Below, one piece after another: positions 8,485 to 16,339 of a stretch of DNA of 64,000 nt. Location of the stretch: assembly GCA_017535725.1 (NCBI GenBank), contig JAFXTO010000021.1:1-64000 (forward strand), in the 5' to 3' direction. The notes beneath the pieces are model-generated. The model was not told where the DNA came from. It saw nothing but the letters and a program-made list of their open reading frames with translations, and searched no databases. The translations under genes and the position numbers were made by a program. Numbering within the stretch: the stretch's first letter is position 1; each line of letters opens with the position of its first letter. This stretch comes from Bacteroidaceae bacterium. Its GTDB lineage: Bacteria > Bacteroidota > Bacteroidia > Bacteroidales > Bacteroidaceae.

Positions 8485-9177
8485 ATGAAACAAACAAATT
8501 CACAGAATCCTATGGGGATTCAGGTGTTCAAAAACGAGATGTTCGGTCAGATCCGGACGATGACCAACGAGCAGGGCGAGACGTTCTTCATAGGCAAGGA
8601 CGTGGCAAAGGCACTGGGGTACACGAACAGCCGCAAGGCGCTGCATGACCATGTGGACGAAGAAGACAAGGGGGTAACAAAACGTTACACCCTTGGAGGA
8701 AGCCAACAGATGACCATCATCAACGAGTCGGGCCTCTACGCGCTTATCCTCTCCTCGCAGCTGCCGCAGGCGAAGGCGTTCAAGCGCTGGGTGACCTCCG
8801 AGGTGCTGCCGCAGATTCGCCGCACGGGACGCTACGAGCTGACCTCTGCCGAGCTGAAGCAGCTGGCCTCGTCGGCAGAGTATGCCGAGGAGGTGCTGCT
8901 GAGCGTGGATTGCCTGACGACGACGCAGGTGGCGAAGGAGATGGGCATGACGGGCTCGGAGCTCTACCGCTGGCTCGTGGCGTTGCAGATTGCGTACTGG
9001 CAGAGCGGACAGTACATGCTCTATGCCGACTACGCACGCGCCGGACTGGCAAAGAGCCGCACGCACTGCCGCCGCAACCGTATGGGACTGGTGCGCACAG
9101 AGACCTATCTGGTGTGGACCGAAGAGGGTCGCAAGTTCCTGCACGAAGTGTTTGGGCAGGCAATCGTAAAATCGTGA
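8485..9177 (+). CDS. BRO-N/KilAC-type antirepressor-like protein
   Basis: Residues about 9-115 form a BRO-N domain (MFGQIRTM, FFIGKDVAKALGY, INESGLYALILSS, AKAFKRWVTSEVLPQIR), the DNA-binding module of phage antirepressors. Residues about 140-228 (TQVAKEMGMTGSELYRWL ... RTETYLVWTEEGRKFLHEVF) match the antirepressor C-terminal (KilAC/ANT) type. Such proteins act on prophage or mobile-element repressors or bind DNA directly. The ATG at 8485 is preferred; an earlier ATG at 8410 would place a stable hairpin in the coding sequence. The gene sits between the RM operon and a primase-like gene and is typical cargo of Bacteroidales mobile islands; no phage structural genes are nearby. Confidence 0.85.
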   Translation: MKQTNSQNPMGIQVFKNEMFGQIRTMTNEQGETFFIGKDVAKALGYTNSRKALHDHVDEEDKGVTKRYTLGGSQQMTIINESGLYALILSSQLPQAKAFKRWVTSEVLPQIRRTGRYELTSAELKQLASSAEYAEEVLLSVDCLTTTQVAKEMGMTGSELYRWLVALQIAYWQSGQYMLYADYARAGLAKSRTHCRRNRMGLVRTETYLVWTEEGRKFLHEVFGQAIVKS

Positions 9178-9236
9178 AATCCGTCAAAATCGTCAAATAA
9201 AGATGATTGTCAAATCGTGAAATCGTAAACAGAACC

Positions 9237-11678
9237 ATGAGTGTACACATTATTTATTACAAGGATGGGGCGAAATGGATGCGCCCCGTCCTCTCGCGCC
9301 CGGAGTATCTGGTGCTGAGGAACAGCGGTGACCAGATTGCCAACGTAGCGGCTATCCGGGGTGGCGACGAGACGAGGAAGCAACGGCTGGTGCAGATGAA
9401 CTACAGCTGCCTGCCCAACGACGACGGTTCGCTGCGAGGTTCCACCCGCATGAGCACCACCGTGGGCATGGACATCGACCACATCGCTCCGGAAGAGATG
9501 CTGCCGCTGCGCCAGCGCATCCTCGCGAAGAAGGAGGAGCTGGGGCTGCTGATGCTGGAGCTGAGTGCCCGCGGACAGGGCTATCACCTGGTGTTCAAGC
9601 GCCGGACGGAGCTGTCGCAGGAGGAGAACCTGCGCTGGGCGAGTGAGCTGCTGGGCGTAGAGTTCGACAAGGGGGCCAAGGACATCACCCGCGTATTCTT
9701 CACCACAACGGGGAGTGAGGAGGATTTGTTTTTTCTGGAGGATGAGATATTCAAAGACCCTCCCCCCGCCCTCCCTTGTAGGGAGGGAGTGGTCACCAAT
9801 GCAGGGCATGCGCAAGGGGGACATACTTCACAGCCAGCAGCACACAACGCGGACACCCAGTCTAATGTCAGCAATGCAGGACATGCGCAAGGAAACGTGG
9901 TTGAGAATGACGGAGCGCACAACGCGGACGCCCAGTCTAATGATACCACTCCCTCCCTACAAGGGAGGGTGAGGGGAGGGTCTTTTAAAGGCATCCCCTA
10001 CTCCTTGATTATTCAGGAATTCTGGCGCAGAACGGGCGGTGAGCCGGAGGAGGGTGAGCGCAACGACAAGCTGCATAAGCTGGCAGCAAATCTGCGCGCC
10101 ATCTGCGATGACTCGGAGGAGTGGCTGCTGGAGCTGATGCCGCGCTACGGACTCTCGGAGCAGGAGATGCGAGCCATCATCTACTCCGCCTGCAAAGAAC
10201 CCACCAAGGGGTCGCGCATGATGACGCAGATCGTCAATGCACTAATGAGAAGAACCGAAGAAGTTGATTTCCTTGACATTGATGACAGCAACTCTGATGT
10301 GACTGCTCCCTCCCTAACAGGGAGGGCGGGGGGAGAGTCCGCAAAGGTGTTTCGCACGCTTCCCATCGGCTTGAAGGAATCCCTCTCGGGTGTGCCCGAA
10401 CGGATGCAGATGCCCGTGCTGTGCTCGGTGCTGCCCATTGCCGCGGCCTACGCCGACCAGGTGGAGGTGGAGTACAGCGACGGCTTCCGCCAGCACCTGG
10501 GACTGATGTCCATCATCCGCGGCGAGCAGGCCAGCGGCAAGAGCGTCTGCAAGGCGGCGGTGGACGTGTGGAAACGGCGGTTCGACGAGGAGGACGCCTT
10601 GGCTCGCAAGCGCGAAGAGGAATGGAAGGAACGCAAGAAGGGTCGCAAGGCCAACGAGAAGGCTCCCGACGACCCGCACGTGCTAATACGGATGGTGCCC
10701 GTGACCATCAGCTGTTCCACCCTCCTGAAGCGCTTCAAGAACGCCCCAGGACACACGCTCTACAGCTTCGGCGAAGAGCTGGACACGCTGCGCAAGACCA
10801 ACGGAGCAGGCTCGTGGTCAAGCAAGTACGACATCTACCGCCTCTCGTTCGACCGCGGAGAATGGGGTCAGGACTACAACAGCGACCAGGCCGAGTCGGG
10901 AGTGGTGCCGGTGGCCTACAATTGGACCATCCTGGGCACCAACGGGGCGATGGCGAAGTGCTTCAAGTCGGACAACATCGAGAACGGTCTCTCCTCGCGC
11001 ATCCTCGTGTCCGAGATGCCCGACAGCAGCTTCCAGCGGATGCCCCGCTTCGGACGCCGCACGGCGGAGGAAGAGGAACGGATACAGGAGGCCGTGAGCA
11101 GGCTCAGGAGCTACAGCGGGTTCATCGACACGCCACGGCTGCGGAAAGCCATCGCCGAATGGGTGGAGCAGAAGCGTGTGGAGGCTGCCAAGGACATCGA
11201 CCGCGTGAAGGACACCTACCGCAGGCGTGCGGCAGTCATCGGATTCCGCTGCGGAGTGGTACACTTCCTGCTGACGCAGGAAAGTGGAAAAGCAAGCACG
11301 AAGAATGACAGAATCAGGGAACCGAAGTCAACGATAGACTTTGCCCTGATGATGGCCGAGTACTGCCTGCAACAGCAGATAGCCACCTTCGGAGATACCC
11401 TGCTGAGTCAGTTCACAGAGGCACGGGAAGAGTGCCAGCGCTATGGCGCCAACCACAGCATCTACGACCAACTGCCACCCACCTTCACCCTGGAAGACCT
11501 GCGAACCCTGAAGCGCGGACTCTGCGGAGAATCGGCTCTGAGGAAAATCATCAGCCGATGGTACAAGGACCAATGGATAGAGAAGGCTGACCGCTACCAC
11601 TGGAGGAAATGCCCCACCCCCGACCATCATGGAGGGGAGAAGGCTGACGCTCAGGAATGTGGACATTGTGACATGTGA
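9237..11678 (+). CDS. VirE_N (BT4734-like)/DUF3987 primase-helicase-like mobile-element protein
   Basis: The N-terminal domain (about 1-170) has MDIDHIAPEEM and SARGQGYHLVFKRR, features of the BT4734/VirE_N primase-like family. Residues about 365-700 are DUF3987, with a P-loop GEQASGKS at 429-436 and downstream IRMVPVTISCSTLLKRF, YSFGEELDTL and LSSRILVSEMPD. This pair of domains is common in Bacteroidales phage-like and integrative elements, where it is thought to serve replication. The linker between the domains contains three translated R41 palindromic repeats and a 25-aa tandem duplication, so an unstructured linker tolerates insertions. The ATG at 9237 is chosen over a TTG at 9207. The 9165-9230 leader contains several AAATCGTGAAAT-like direct repeats. 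The stop codon lies inside the right 28-bp inverted repeat. Confidence 0.85.
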   Translation: MSVHIIYYKDGAKWMRPVLSRPEYLVLRNSGDQIANVAAIRGGDETRKQRLVQMNYSCLPNDDGSLRGSTRMSTTVGMDIDHIAPEEMLPLRQRILAKKEELGLLMLELSARGQGYHLVFKRRTELSQEENLRWASELLGVEFDKGAKDITRVFFTTTGSEEDLFFLEDEIFKDPPPALPCREGVVTNAGHAQGGHTSQPAAHNADTQSNVSNAGHAQGNVVENDGAHNADAQSNDTTPSLQGRVRGGSFKGIPYSLIIQEFWRRTGGEPEEGERNDKLHKLAANLRAICDDSEEWLLELMPRYGLSEQEMRAIIYSACKEPTKGSRMMTQIVNALMRRTEEVDFLDIDDSNSDVTAPSLTGRAGGESAKVFRTLPIGLKESLSGVPERMQMPVLCSVLPIAAAYADQVEVEYSDGFRQHLGLMSIIRGEQASGKSVCKAAVDVWKRRFDEEDALARKREEEWKERKKGRKANEKAPDDPHVLIRMVPVTISCSTLLKRFKNAPGHTLYSFGEELDTLRKTNGAGSWSSKYDIYRLSFDRGEWGQDYNSDQAESGVVPVAYNWTILGTNGAMAKCFKSDNIENGLSSRILVSEMPDSSFQRMPRFGRRTAEEEERIQEAVSRLRSYSGFIDTPRLRKAIAEWVEQKRVEAAKDIDRVKDTYRRRAAVIGFRCGVVHFLLTQESGKASTKNDRIREPKSTIDFALMMAEYCLQQQIATFGDTLLSQFTEAREECQRYGANHSIYDQLPPTFTLEDLRTLKRGLCGESALRKIISRWYKDQWIEKADRYHWRKCPTPDHHGGEKADAQECGHCDM
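9756..9796 (-). repeat. R41 palindromic repeat, minus orientation, in coding sequence
   Basis: A 41-bp copy running from GACCC to GTCAC, with core CCCTCCCT...AGGGAGGG. It is translated in frame as DPPPALPCREGVVT inside the VirE_N/DUF3987 protein. It pairs with the plus copy at 9942-9982. Confidence 0.85.
9798..9947. repeat. 75-bp tandem duplication inside the DUF3987 gene linker
   Basis: Two 75-bp units (9798-9872, 9873-9947) encode two 25-aa copies, each containing NAGHAQG and HNAD-x-QSN. It lies between an R41 minus and plus copy. Removing one unit restores a 70-bp spacer, the same as the other R41 pairs. Confidence 0.8.
9942..9982 (+). repeat. R41 palindromic repeat, plus orientation, in coding sequence
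   Basis: A 41-bp copy with core CTCCCTCCCT-ACA-AGGGAGGG, ending in GGGTC. It is translated in frame as TPSLQGRVRGGS. It is the partner of 9756-9796. Confidence 0.85.
10299..10339 (+). repeat. R41 palindromic repeat, single plus copy, in coding sequence
   Basis: A 41-bp copy beginning GTGACTGCTCCCTCCCT and ending GAGTC, translated as VTAPSLTGRAGGES in the linker before the DUF3987 domain. No minus partner is visible about 70 bp upstream. Confidence 0.85.
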
Positions 11679-11694
11679 CTTTGTGACATTAAGG
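11667..11694. repeat. Right arm of the 28-bp inverted repeat
   Basis: Exact reverse complement of 51-78. It overlaps the last codons and stop of the DUF3987 gene. Immediately after it, 11711-11726 has a tandem GACATTCC GACATTCC. It may mark an island boundary or be a dispersed repeat. Confidence 0.8.
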
Positions 11695-11751
11695 AGATTT
11701 CTATTTAATCGACATTCCGACATTCCGAAATTTCGACAAATCAAAAACCCC

Positions 11752-12174
11752 ATGGAACTGATAATGAAACGCATAGCAAAGCGAAAGACCTACACGATAG
11801 GTAAGTTGTATATAGACGGGGAGCCCTTCTGCGACACCCTGGAACCCACCTGGCGCGACTACGCCAACGGCGCCTACAAAATGAAGGGCAAGAGCGCCAT
11901 CCCCGACGGCAGCTACGCCGTGGTCATCTCCTACTCACCCAAATTCCAGGAGTGGCTGCCCCTGCTGCTGGGTGGTCCCGAGTTCAACCGGAAGTGGCAG
12001 GGCGTCCGCATCCACGCTGGCAACAGCGCCAAGGACACCGAAGGCTGCATCCTCGTGGGCGAGAACCGCGAAGTGGGACGCGTGCTCGACAGCCGCCGCA
12101 CGCTGGCCCGGCTCATGAAGCGGCTGGCGGAACGACCCGAAGGGGAGGCGGTGAGGCTGAGGATAGAGAGTTGA
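11752..12174 (+). CDS. DUF5675 family protein
   Basis: A 140-aa protein with IPDGSYAVVISYSPKF, GVRIHAGNSAKDTEGCILVG and a C-terminal charged helix, the pattern of DUF5675, a family often found near lysis and cell-wall genes of phages and integrative elements. The conserved H-A-G-N and E-G-C-I-L-V-G segments suggest a small catalytic or ligand-binding fold; the function is not established. The ATG at 11752 is used; the ATG at 11764 (MKRIAKRK) is equally possible. It follows the VirE_N/DUF3987 gene and is convergent with the Crp/Fnr gene, with only 4 bp between stop codons. It probably marks the right edge of the accessory island. Confidence 0.8.
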   Translation: MELIMKRIAKRKTYTIGKLYIDGEPFCDTLEPTWRDYANGAYKMKGKSAIPDGSYAVVISYSPKFQEWLPLLLGGPEFNRKWQGVRIHAGNSAKDTEGCILVGENREVGRVLDSRRTLARLMKRLAERPEGEAVRLRIES

Positions 12175-12178
12175 GAAT

Positions 12179-12880
12179 TTATCCTATCCTGCTTATTCGC
12201 TGCAATTTGGCCTCATCCATAATCTTTATCTTGCGACCGTCTATAGCCACGATACGTTCCGTAGCAAACATAGACAGCGTACGAATGGCATTCGAAGTTG
12301 TCATATTCGAGAGGTTGGCCAAATCCTCGCGACTCAGATAGATGCTGAGGGTACTGCCGTCCTCCTCCAGTCCGTAGTTGTCCTTCAGGAATAACAACGA
12401 TTCTGCCAGTCGGCCACGAATATGCTTTTGGGTCAGGCTCACGGTTCGCTCGTCGGCCTGACCCAAATTAGAAGACAACTGCTGGATGAAGAACCAAGCC
12501 AGGCGGGCATTCTCCTGAATCAGGCTGACCACAATCTTCACGGGAAAACGAACGATGACCGAAGGTTCAAAAGCGGCGGCACTCGTCACATACAGCTGAT
12601 TGGAGAAGGCCGAACGATAGCCAAAATACTCCACCGGTTTGACCACACGGATAATCTGAGCCCTGCCCCCGACCCCTTCCTTGTAGACCTTCACCTTTCC
12701 AGAGATGAGACATAGCAGATAGTGAGGCACCTCACCCTCCATATAGAGTAGCTGATTCTTCCGGTAAACCTGAATGTTCAGCTGCGGCAACAAAGCCTCT
12801 TTCTGCTCATCGGTCAGAAGATTCAGGACAGAAGCAAGTTTCGGACGCACATCCTCGATGGTTTGAGTTCTTTTTGCCAT
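12179..12880 (-). CDS. Crp/Fnr family transcriptional regulator
   Basis: A 233-aa protein with an N-terminal cyclic-nucleotide-binding-type beta barrel (about 25-140; YMEGEVPHYLLCLISGKVKVY, VEYFGYRSAF), a dimerisation helix (about 140-165) and a C-terminal winged helix (about 175-215; LSREDLANLSNMTTSNAIRTL). No cysteine cluster for an Fe-S centre is seen, so it is not a classical Fnr. It is divergent from the glycogen operon and shares its 185-bp intergenic region, so control of that operon is a reasonable inference. Its own promoter fits the Bacteroidetes consensus very well (12913-12944). Confidence 0.9.
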   Translation of the reverse strand: MAKRTQTIEDVRPKLASVLNLLTDEQKEALLPQLNIQVYRKNQLLYMEGEVPHYLLCLISGKVKVYKEGVGGRAQIIRVVKPVEYFGYRSAFSNQLYVTSAAAFEPSVIVRFPVKIVVSLIQENARLAWFFIQQLSSNLGQADERTVSLTQKHIRGRLAESLLFLKDNYGLEEDGSTLSIYLSREDLANLSNMTTSNAIRTLSMFATERIVAIDGRKIKIMDEAKLQRISRIG

Positions 12881-12912
12881 TCCTTTATAGATAAATATTA
12901 TGTTTTACGGCA

Positions 12913-12944
12913 CAAAAATACACAAATATTTTCATTTTGGCAAA
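12913..12944 (-). promoter_or_regulatory. Promoter of the Crp/Fnr gene
   Basis: Read on the minus strand: TTTG (12944-12941), 20-bp spacer, TATTTTTG (12920-12913). Both Bacteroidetes boxes are perfect. It lies 33 bp upstream of the start codon. Confidence 0.8.
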
Positions 12945-12971
12945 CGAAATACAACTTTTACTTCGAAAAAT

Positions 12972-13002
12972 TTTCATGAATGACAATTAATTGCTAAATT
13001 TG
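12972..13002 (+). promoter_or_regulatory. Promoter of the glycogen operon
   Basis: The -7 box TAAATTTG at 12995-13002 has a weak -33 box TTTC (12972-12975) 19 bp upstream. The roughly 55-nt leader contains GTAGAAATCTAC and CTAC...GTAG words that can fold. Confidence 0.65.
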
Positions 13003-13065
13003 GGACGCCTAACGTAGAAATCTACTCCTTTTAGGTAGTAAAATCAACCATTATAAACCTAACTT

Positions 13066-15009
13066 ATGAGCTATTTACAGTTTGACAAAACCCTGATGAC
13101 GAATCTGGAGGAAGCTCTGAAAAAAGAGGTGCTGCGAAGCAACCGCTCTGGCGCTTACTCGTGTTCGACAATCCTCGATTGCAACACGCGCAAGTACCAC
13201 GGAATGCTCGTAGTGCCCGTGCCCGAACTGGACGATGAGAACCATGTTCTCCTCTCCTCGCTCGATTGCACGGTCATTCAGCACGGCGCTGAATTCAACC
13301 TCGGCCTCCACAAGTATCAGGGCGACAACTTCAGTCCCCGCGGCCACAAGTACATCCGCGAGTATGACTGCCAACAAGTGCCCACGACCATTTACCGCGT
13401 CGGTGGCGTCATCTTGAAACGTGAACTGATGTTCCAGCATTTCGAAGACCGGGTCCTCGTGCGTTACACACTGCTCGACGCCCACAGCAAGACGACGCTG
13501 CGCCTGCAACCGTGGTTGGCTTTCCGCAGCGTACGTGAGTTCACACACGAGAACCCGCGCGCCAACCGCGACTACCAGGAAGTCAAGAACGGCATCAAGA
13601 CCTGCATGTACCCGGGTTATCCAGAACTCTTCATGCAGCTGAACAAGAAGTCCGAGTGGGTATTTCGTCCCGACTGGTATCGTGGTGTGGACTATCCGAA
13701 AGAGACGGAACGCGGCTACGCTTCCAACGAAGACCTCTACGTGCCGGGCTATTTCGAATTCGAAATCAAGAAGGGCGAGAGCGTGGTCTTCGCTGCAGGT
13801 ACCAAGGAATGTAACCCTTCGAAGCTGAAAGAACTGGCAGACTACGAAGTGAATATACGCACCCCGCGCGATAACTTCTACCACTGCCTCGTTAACAGCG
13901 CCCACCAGTTCCTGAACTACCGCGAAGGCGAGACCTATATCCTCGCTGGCTATCCTTGGTTCAAGTGCCGTGCCCGCGACATGTTCATCTCCCTGCCAGG
14001 TCTCACGCTGACGAACAATGAACTGGACCATTTCGAAAAGGTGATGGCCACTGCCGAAAAGGGAATTCGCGAATTCATCGCAGGCAAGCCCCTGAGCGTG
14101 CGTATCTATGAAATGGAGCATCCCGATATTCTCCTCTGGGCTGTATGGTGCATCCAACAGTACTGCAAGTTCGTAGGTATGGAGAAAGGTATCCAGAAGT
14201 ATGGACAGCTCCTGCGCGACATCATGGAATGGCTCATCGCCGGCAAACATCCCAACCTCTATATTCACGAAAGCGGACTCGTTTACTCCAATGGCCGCGA
14301 CAAGGCCATCACCTGGATGAACAGCAGCCAGAACGGCCGACCCATCGTGCCACGCTCTGGTTACATCGTTGAATTCAACGCCCTCTGGTATAACGCCCTG
14401 ATGTTCAGTGCCAACGTCTGTCGCACCATGAATGATGTCACAGAGGCCGAGCCTCTGGAGAAGATGGCCGAGAAGACCAAGAAGAGCTTCATCGACACCT
14501 TCCTCAACGATTTCGGTTATCTCCTCGACTACGTGGATGGCACCATGATTGATTGGAGCGTTCGTCCTAACATGATCTTCGCCTGCGCCTTCGACTATTC
14601 TCCGCTGGATGCCAAGCAGAAGAAGGGCGTCCTCGACATGTGTACAAAGGAGCTGCTCACTCCCAAGGGACTGCGCACCCTCTCGCCGAAGAGCGGAGGC
14701 TACAACCCCATGTACGTGGGCCCGCAGGTACAGCGCGACTACGCCTACCACATGGGTACAGCCTGGCCCTGGCTCGCCGGTTTCTACCTCGAAGCCTGCC
14801 TGAAGGTCTTCGGTTATTCCCGCGTCAGCTTCGTCGAGCGTCAGCTCGTGGGCTACGAAGAAGAACTCTTCTACCACTGCATCGGCACCCTGCCCGAAGT
14901 TTTCGACGGCAACCCGCCTTTCCATGGACGCGGTGCCATGAGCTTCGCCATGAACGTGGCCGAAATCATGCGTGTGGTCAAGTTGCTTGATAAATATATT
15001 ATGGATTAA
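13066..15009 (+). CDS. Glycogen debranching enzyme (amylo-alpha-1,6-glucosidase, GH133 type)
   Basis: A 647-aa cytosolic enzyme without a signal peptide. The N-terminal part (about 1-270; NRSGAYSCSTILDCNTRKYHGMLV is characteristic in position and content) is the GDE N-terminal domain. The C-terminal part (about 280-645; LAGYPWFKCRARDMFISLPGL, VDATWNSS-like AITWMNSSQNGRPIVPRSG, VEFNALWYNAL, GPQVQRDYAYHMGTAWPW) is the (alpha/alpha)6 GDE_C barrel. It hydrolyses the 1,6-linked glucose stub at branch points. It is the first gene of a three-gene operon with a glycosyltransferase (20 bp downstream) and a GH57 enzyme, the standard Bacteroidales glycogen cluster. Promoter at 12995. Confidence 0.92.
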   Translation: MSYLQFDKTLMTNLEEALKKEVLRSNRSGAYSCSTILDCNTRKYHGMLVVPVPELDDENHVLLSSLDCTVIQHGAEFNLGLHKYQGDNFSPRGHKYIREYDCQQVPTTIYRVGGVILKRELMFQHFEDRVLVRYTLLDAHSKTTLRLQPWLAFRSVREFTHENPRANRDYQEVKNGIKTCMYPGYPELFMQLNKKSEWVFRPDWYRGVDYPKETERGYASNEDLYVPGYFEFEIKKGESVVFAAGTKECNPSKLKELADYEVNIRTPRDNFYHCLVNSAHQFLNYREGETYILAGYPWFKCRARDMFISLPGLTLTNNELDHFEKVMATAEKGIREFIAGKPLSVRIYEMEHPDILLWAVWCIQQYCKFVGMEKGIQKYGQLLRDIMEWLIAGKHPNLYIHESGLVYSNGRDKAITWMNSSQNGRPIVPRSGYIVEFNALWYNALMFSANVCRTMNDVTEAEPLEKMAEKTKKSFIDTFLNDFGYLLDYVDGTMIDWSVRPNMIFACAFDYSPLDAKQKKGVLDMCTKELLTPKGLRTLSPKSGGYNPMYVGPQVQRDYAYHMGTAWPWLAGFYLEACLKVFGYSRVSFVERQLVGYEEELFYHCIGTLPEVFDGNPPFHGRGAMSFAMNVAEIMRVVKLLDKYIMD

Positions 15010-15029
15010 TAAATAGGAGGAAACAACGT

Positions 15030-16304
15030 ATGAAAGTTTTAATGTTCGGATGGGAGTATCCTCCTCACGTATTCGGTGGACTCGCCACTGCCAACTACGG
15101 AATCACCCACGGTCTTAAGGCTCAGGGAGACATAGAGACCCTACTCTGCCTGCCACGTCCTTTCGGCGACGAAGAGCAGGATGCCTGCAAGATCATCGGT
15201 ATGAATAGCGTGCCCATCGCGTGGCGCGACGTCAACTATGATTATGTCCAACAGCGCCTTGGCAATATCATGTCGCCCGAAGACTACTACCGCTACCGCG
15301 AGCACCTCTATGCTGACTTCAACTACATGCACGTCAACGACCTCGGCTGCATGGAGTTTGCCGGAGGCTATCCCAAGAACCTCACCGAGGAAATCAACAA
15401 CTACTCTATTATCGCAGGAGTTGTAGCCCGCACGGAACAATTCGACATCATCCACGCGCACGACTGGCTCACCTACCCTGCCGGCATTCACGCCAAGCAG
15501 GTCTCAGGCCGTCCTCTCGTCATCCACGTTCACGCCACCGACTTCGACCGCTCTCGCGGTAATGTGAACCCCACCGTCTATGGCATCGAGCGCAACGGTA
15601 TGGACAACGCCGACTGCATCATGTGTGTATCGGAACTGACGCGCCAGACGGTCATCAACCACTATGGTCAGGATCCCGCCAAGTGCTTCGCCATGCATAA
15701 TGCAGTCTATCCCCTCGCACCTGAGCTTCAGGAGATTGTGGACCAGCGTCAGCCCTACAAGGATCGCAAGGAGAAGGTCATCACCTTCCTCGGCCGTATC
15801 ACTATGCAGAAAGGTCCTGAGTACTTCATTGAAGCAGCCAAACGCGTCCTGCAACGTACCCAGAACGTCCGTTTCTGCTTTGCCGGTTCCGGCGACATGA
15901 TGAATGCCATGATTGACATGGCGGCCGCTTACGGTATTGCAGACCGCTGTCACTTCCCCGGCTTCATGAAAGGCAAGCAGGTGTTCGAGATCTTCCGCGA
16001 CTCGGATGTCTACGTAATGCCCTCTGTCTCCGAGCCTTTCGGTATCAGCCCATTGGAGGCCATGCAGAGCGGTGTGCCCAGCATTATCTCCAAGCAGAGT
16101 GGTTGTGCCGAAATCCTCGACAAGTGCATCAAGACCGATTACTGGGACATCGATGCAATGGCCGACGCCATGTACAGCATCTGCACCAACGACGCCCTCC
16201 ATGAATACCTACAAGTCGAAGGTAAGAAGGAAGTGGACGGCATCACCTGGGAGAAAGTAGGTGTGCGCATCCGCAAGCTCTATGACCAGTGTCTGCAAAA
16301 GTAA
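15030..16304 (+). CDS. Glycogen synthase-like GT-B glycosyltransferase (GT4/GT5)
   Basis: A 424-aa GT-B fold enzyme. The N-terminal GGLATANYGITHGL loop and IIHAHDWLTYPAG are typical of starch/glycogen synthase-like enzymes. The C-terminal half has ITFLGRITMQKGPEYFIEA and the donor-binding E-x7-E motif in SEPFGISPLEAM. It probably transfers glucose from a nucleotide sugar to an alpha-glucan. A clear AGGAGG lies 8 bp before the ATG, unusual in this window and consistent with high translation. It is the second gene of the glycogen operon. Confidence 0.9.
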   Translation: MKVLMFGWEYPPHVFGGLATANYGITHGLKAQGDIETLLCLPRPFGDEEQDACKIIGMNSVPIAWRDVNYDYVQQRLGNIMSPEDYYRYREHLYADFNYMHVNDLGCMEFAGGYPKNLTEEINNYSIIAGVVARTEQFDIIHAHDWLTYPAGIHAKQVSGRPLVIHVHATDFDRSRGNVNPTVYGIERNGMDNADCIMCVSELTRQTVINHYGQDPAKCFAMHNAVYPLAPELQEIVDQRQPYKDRKEKVITFLGRITMQKGPEYFIEAAKRVLQRTQNVRFCFAGSGDMMNAMIDMAAAYGIADRCHFPGFMKGKQVFEIFRDSDVYVMPSVSEPFGISPLEAMQSGVPSIISKQSGCAEILDKCIKTDYWDIDAMADAMYSICTNDALHEYLQVEGKKEVDGITWEKVGVRIRKLYDQCLQK

Positions 16305-16339
16305 CCACATTAAACGTTAAACTTTAAACATTAAACTAT

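Noticed and set aside
202-12174. Complete prophage
   Set aside because: BRO-N, VirE_N/DUF3987 and DUF5675 genes are phage-like cargo, but there are no capsid, tail, terminase or integrase genes.
13075-14925. 616-codon antisense frame opposite the debranching enzyme
   Set aside because: Opposite a clearly conserved metabolic enzyme; no recognisable domain.
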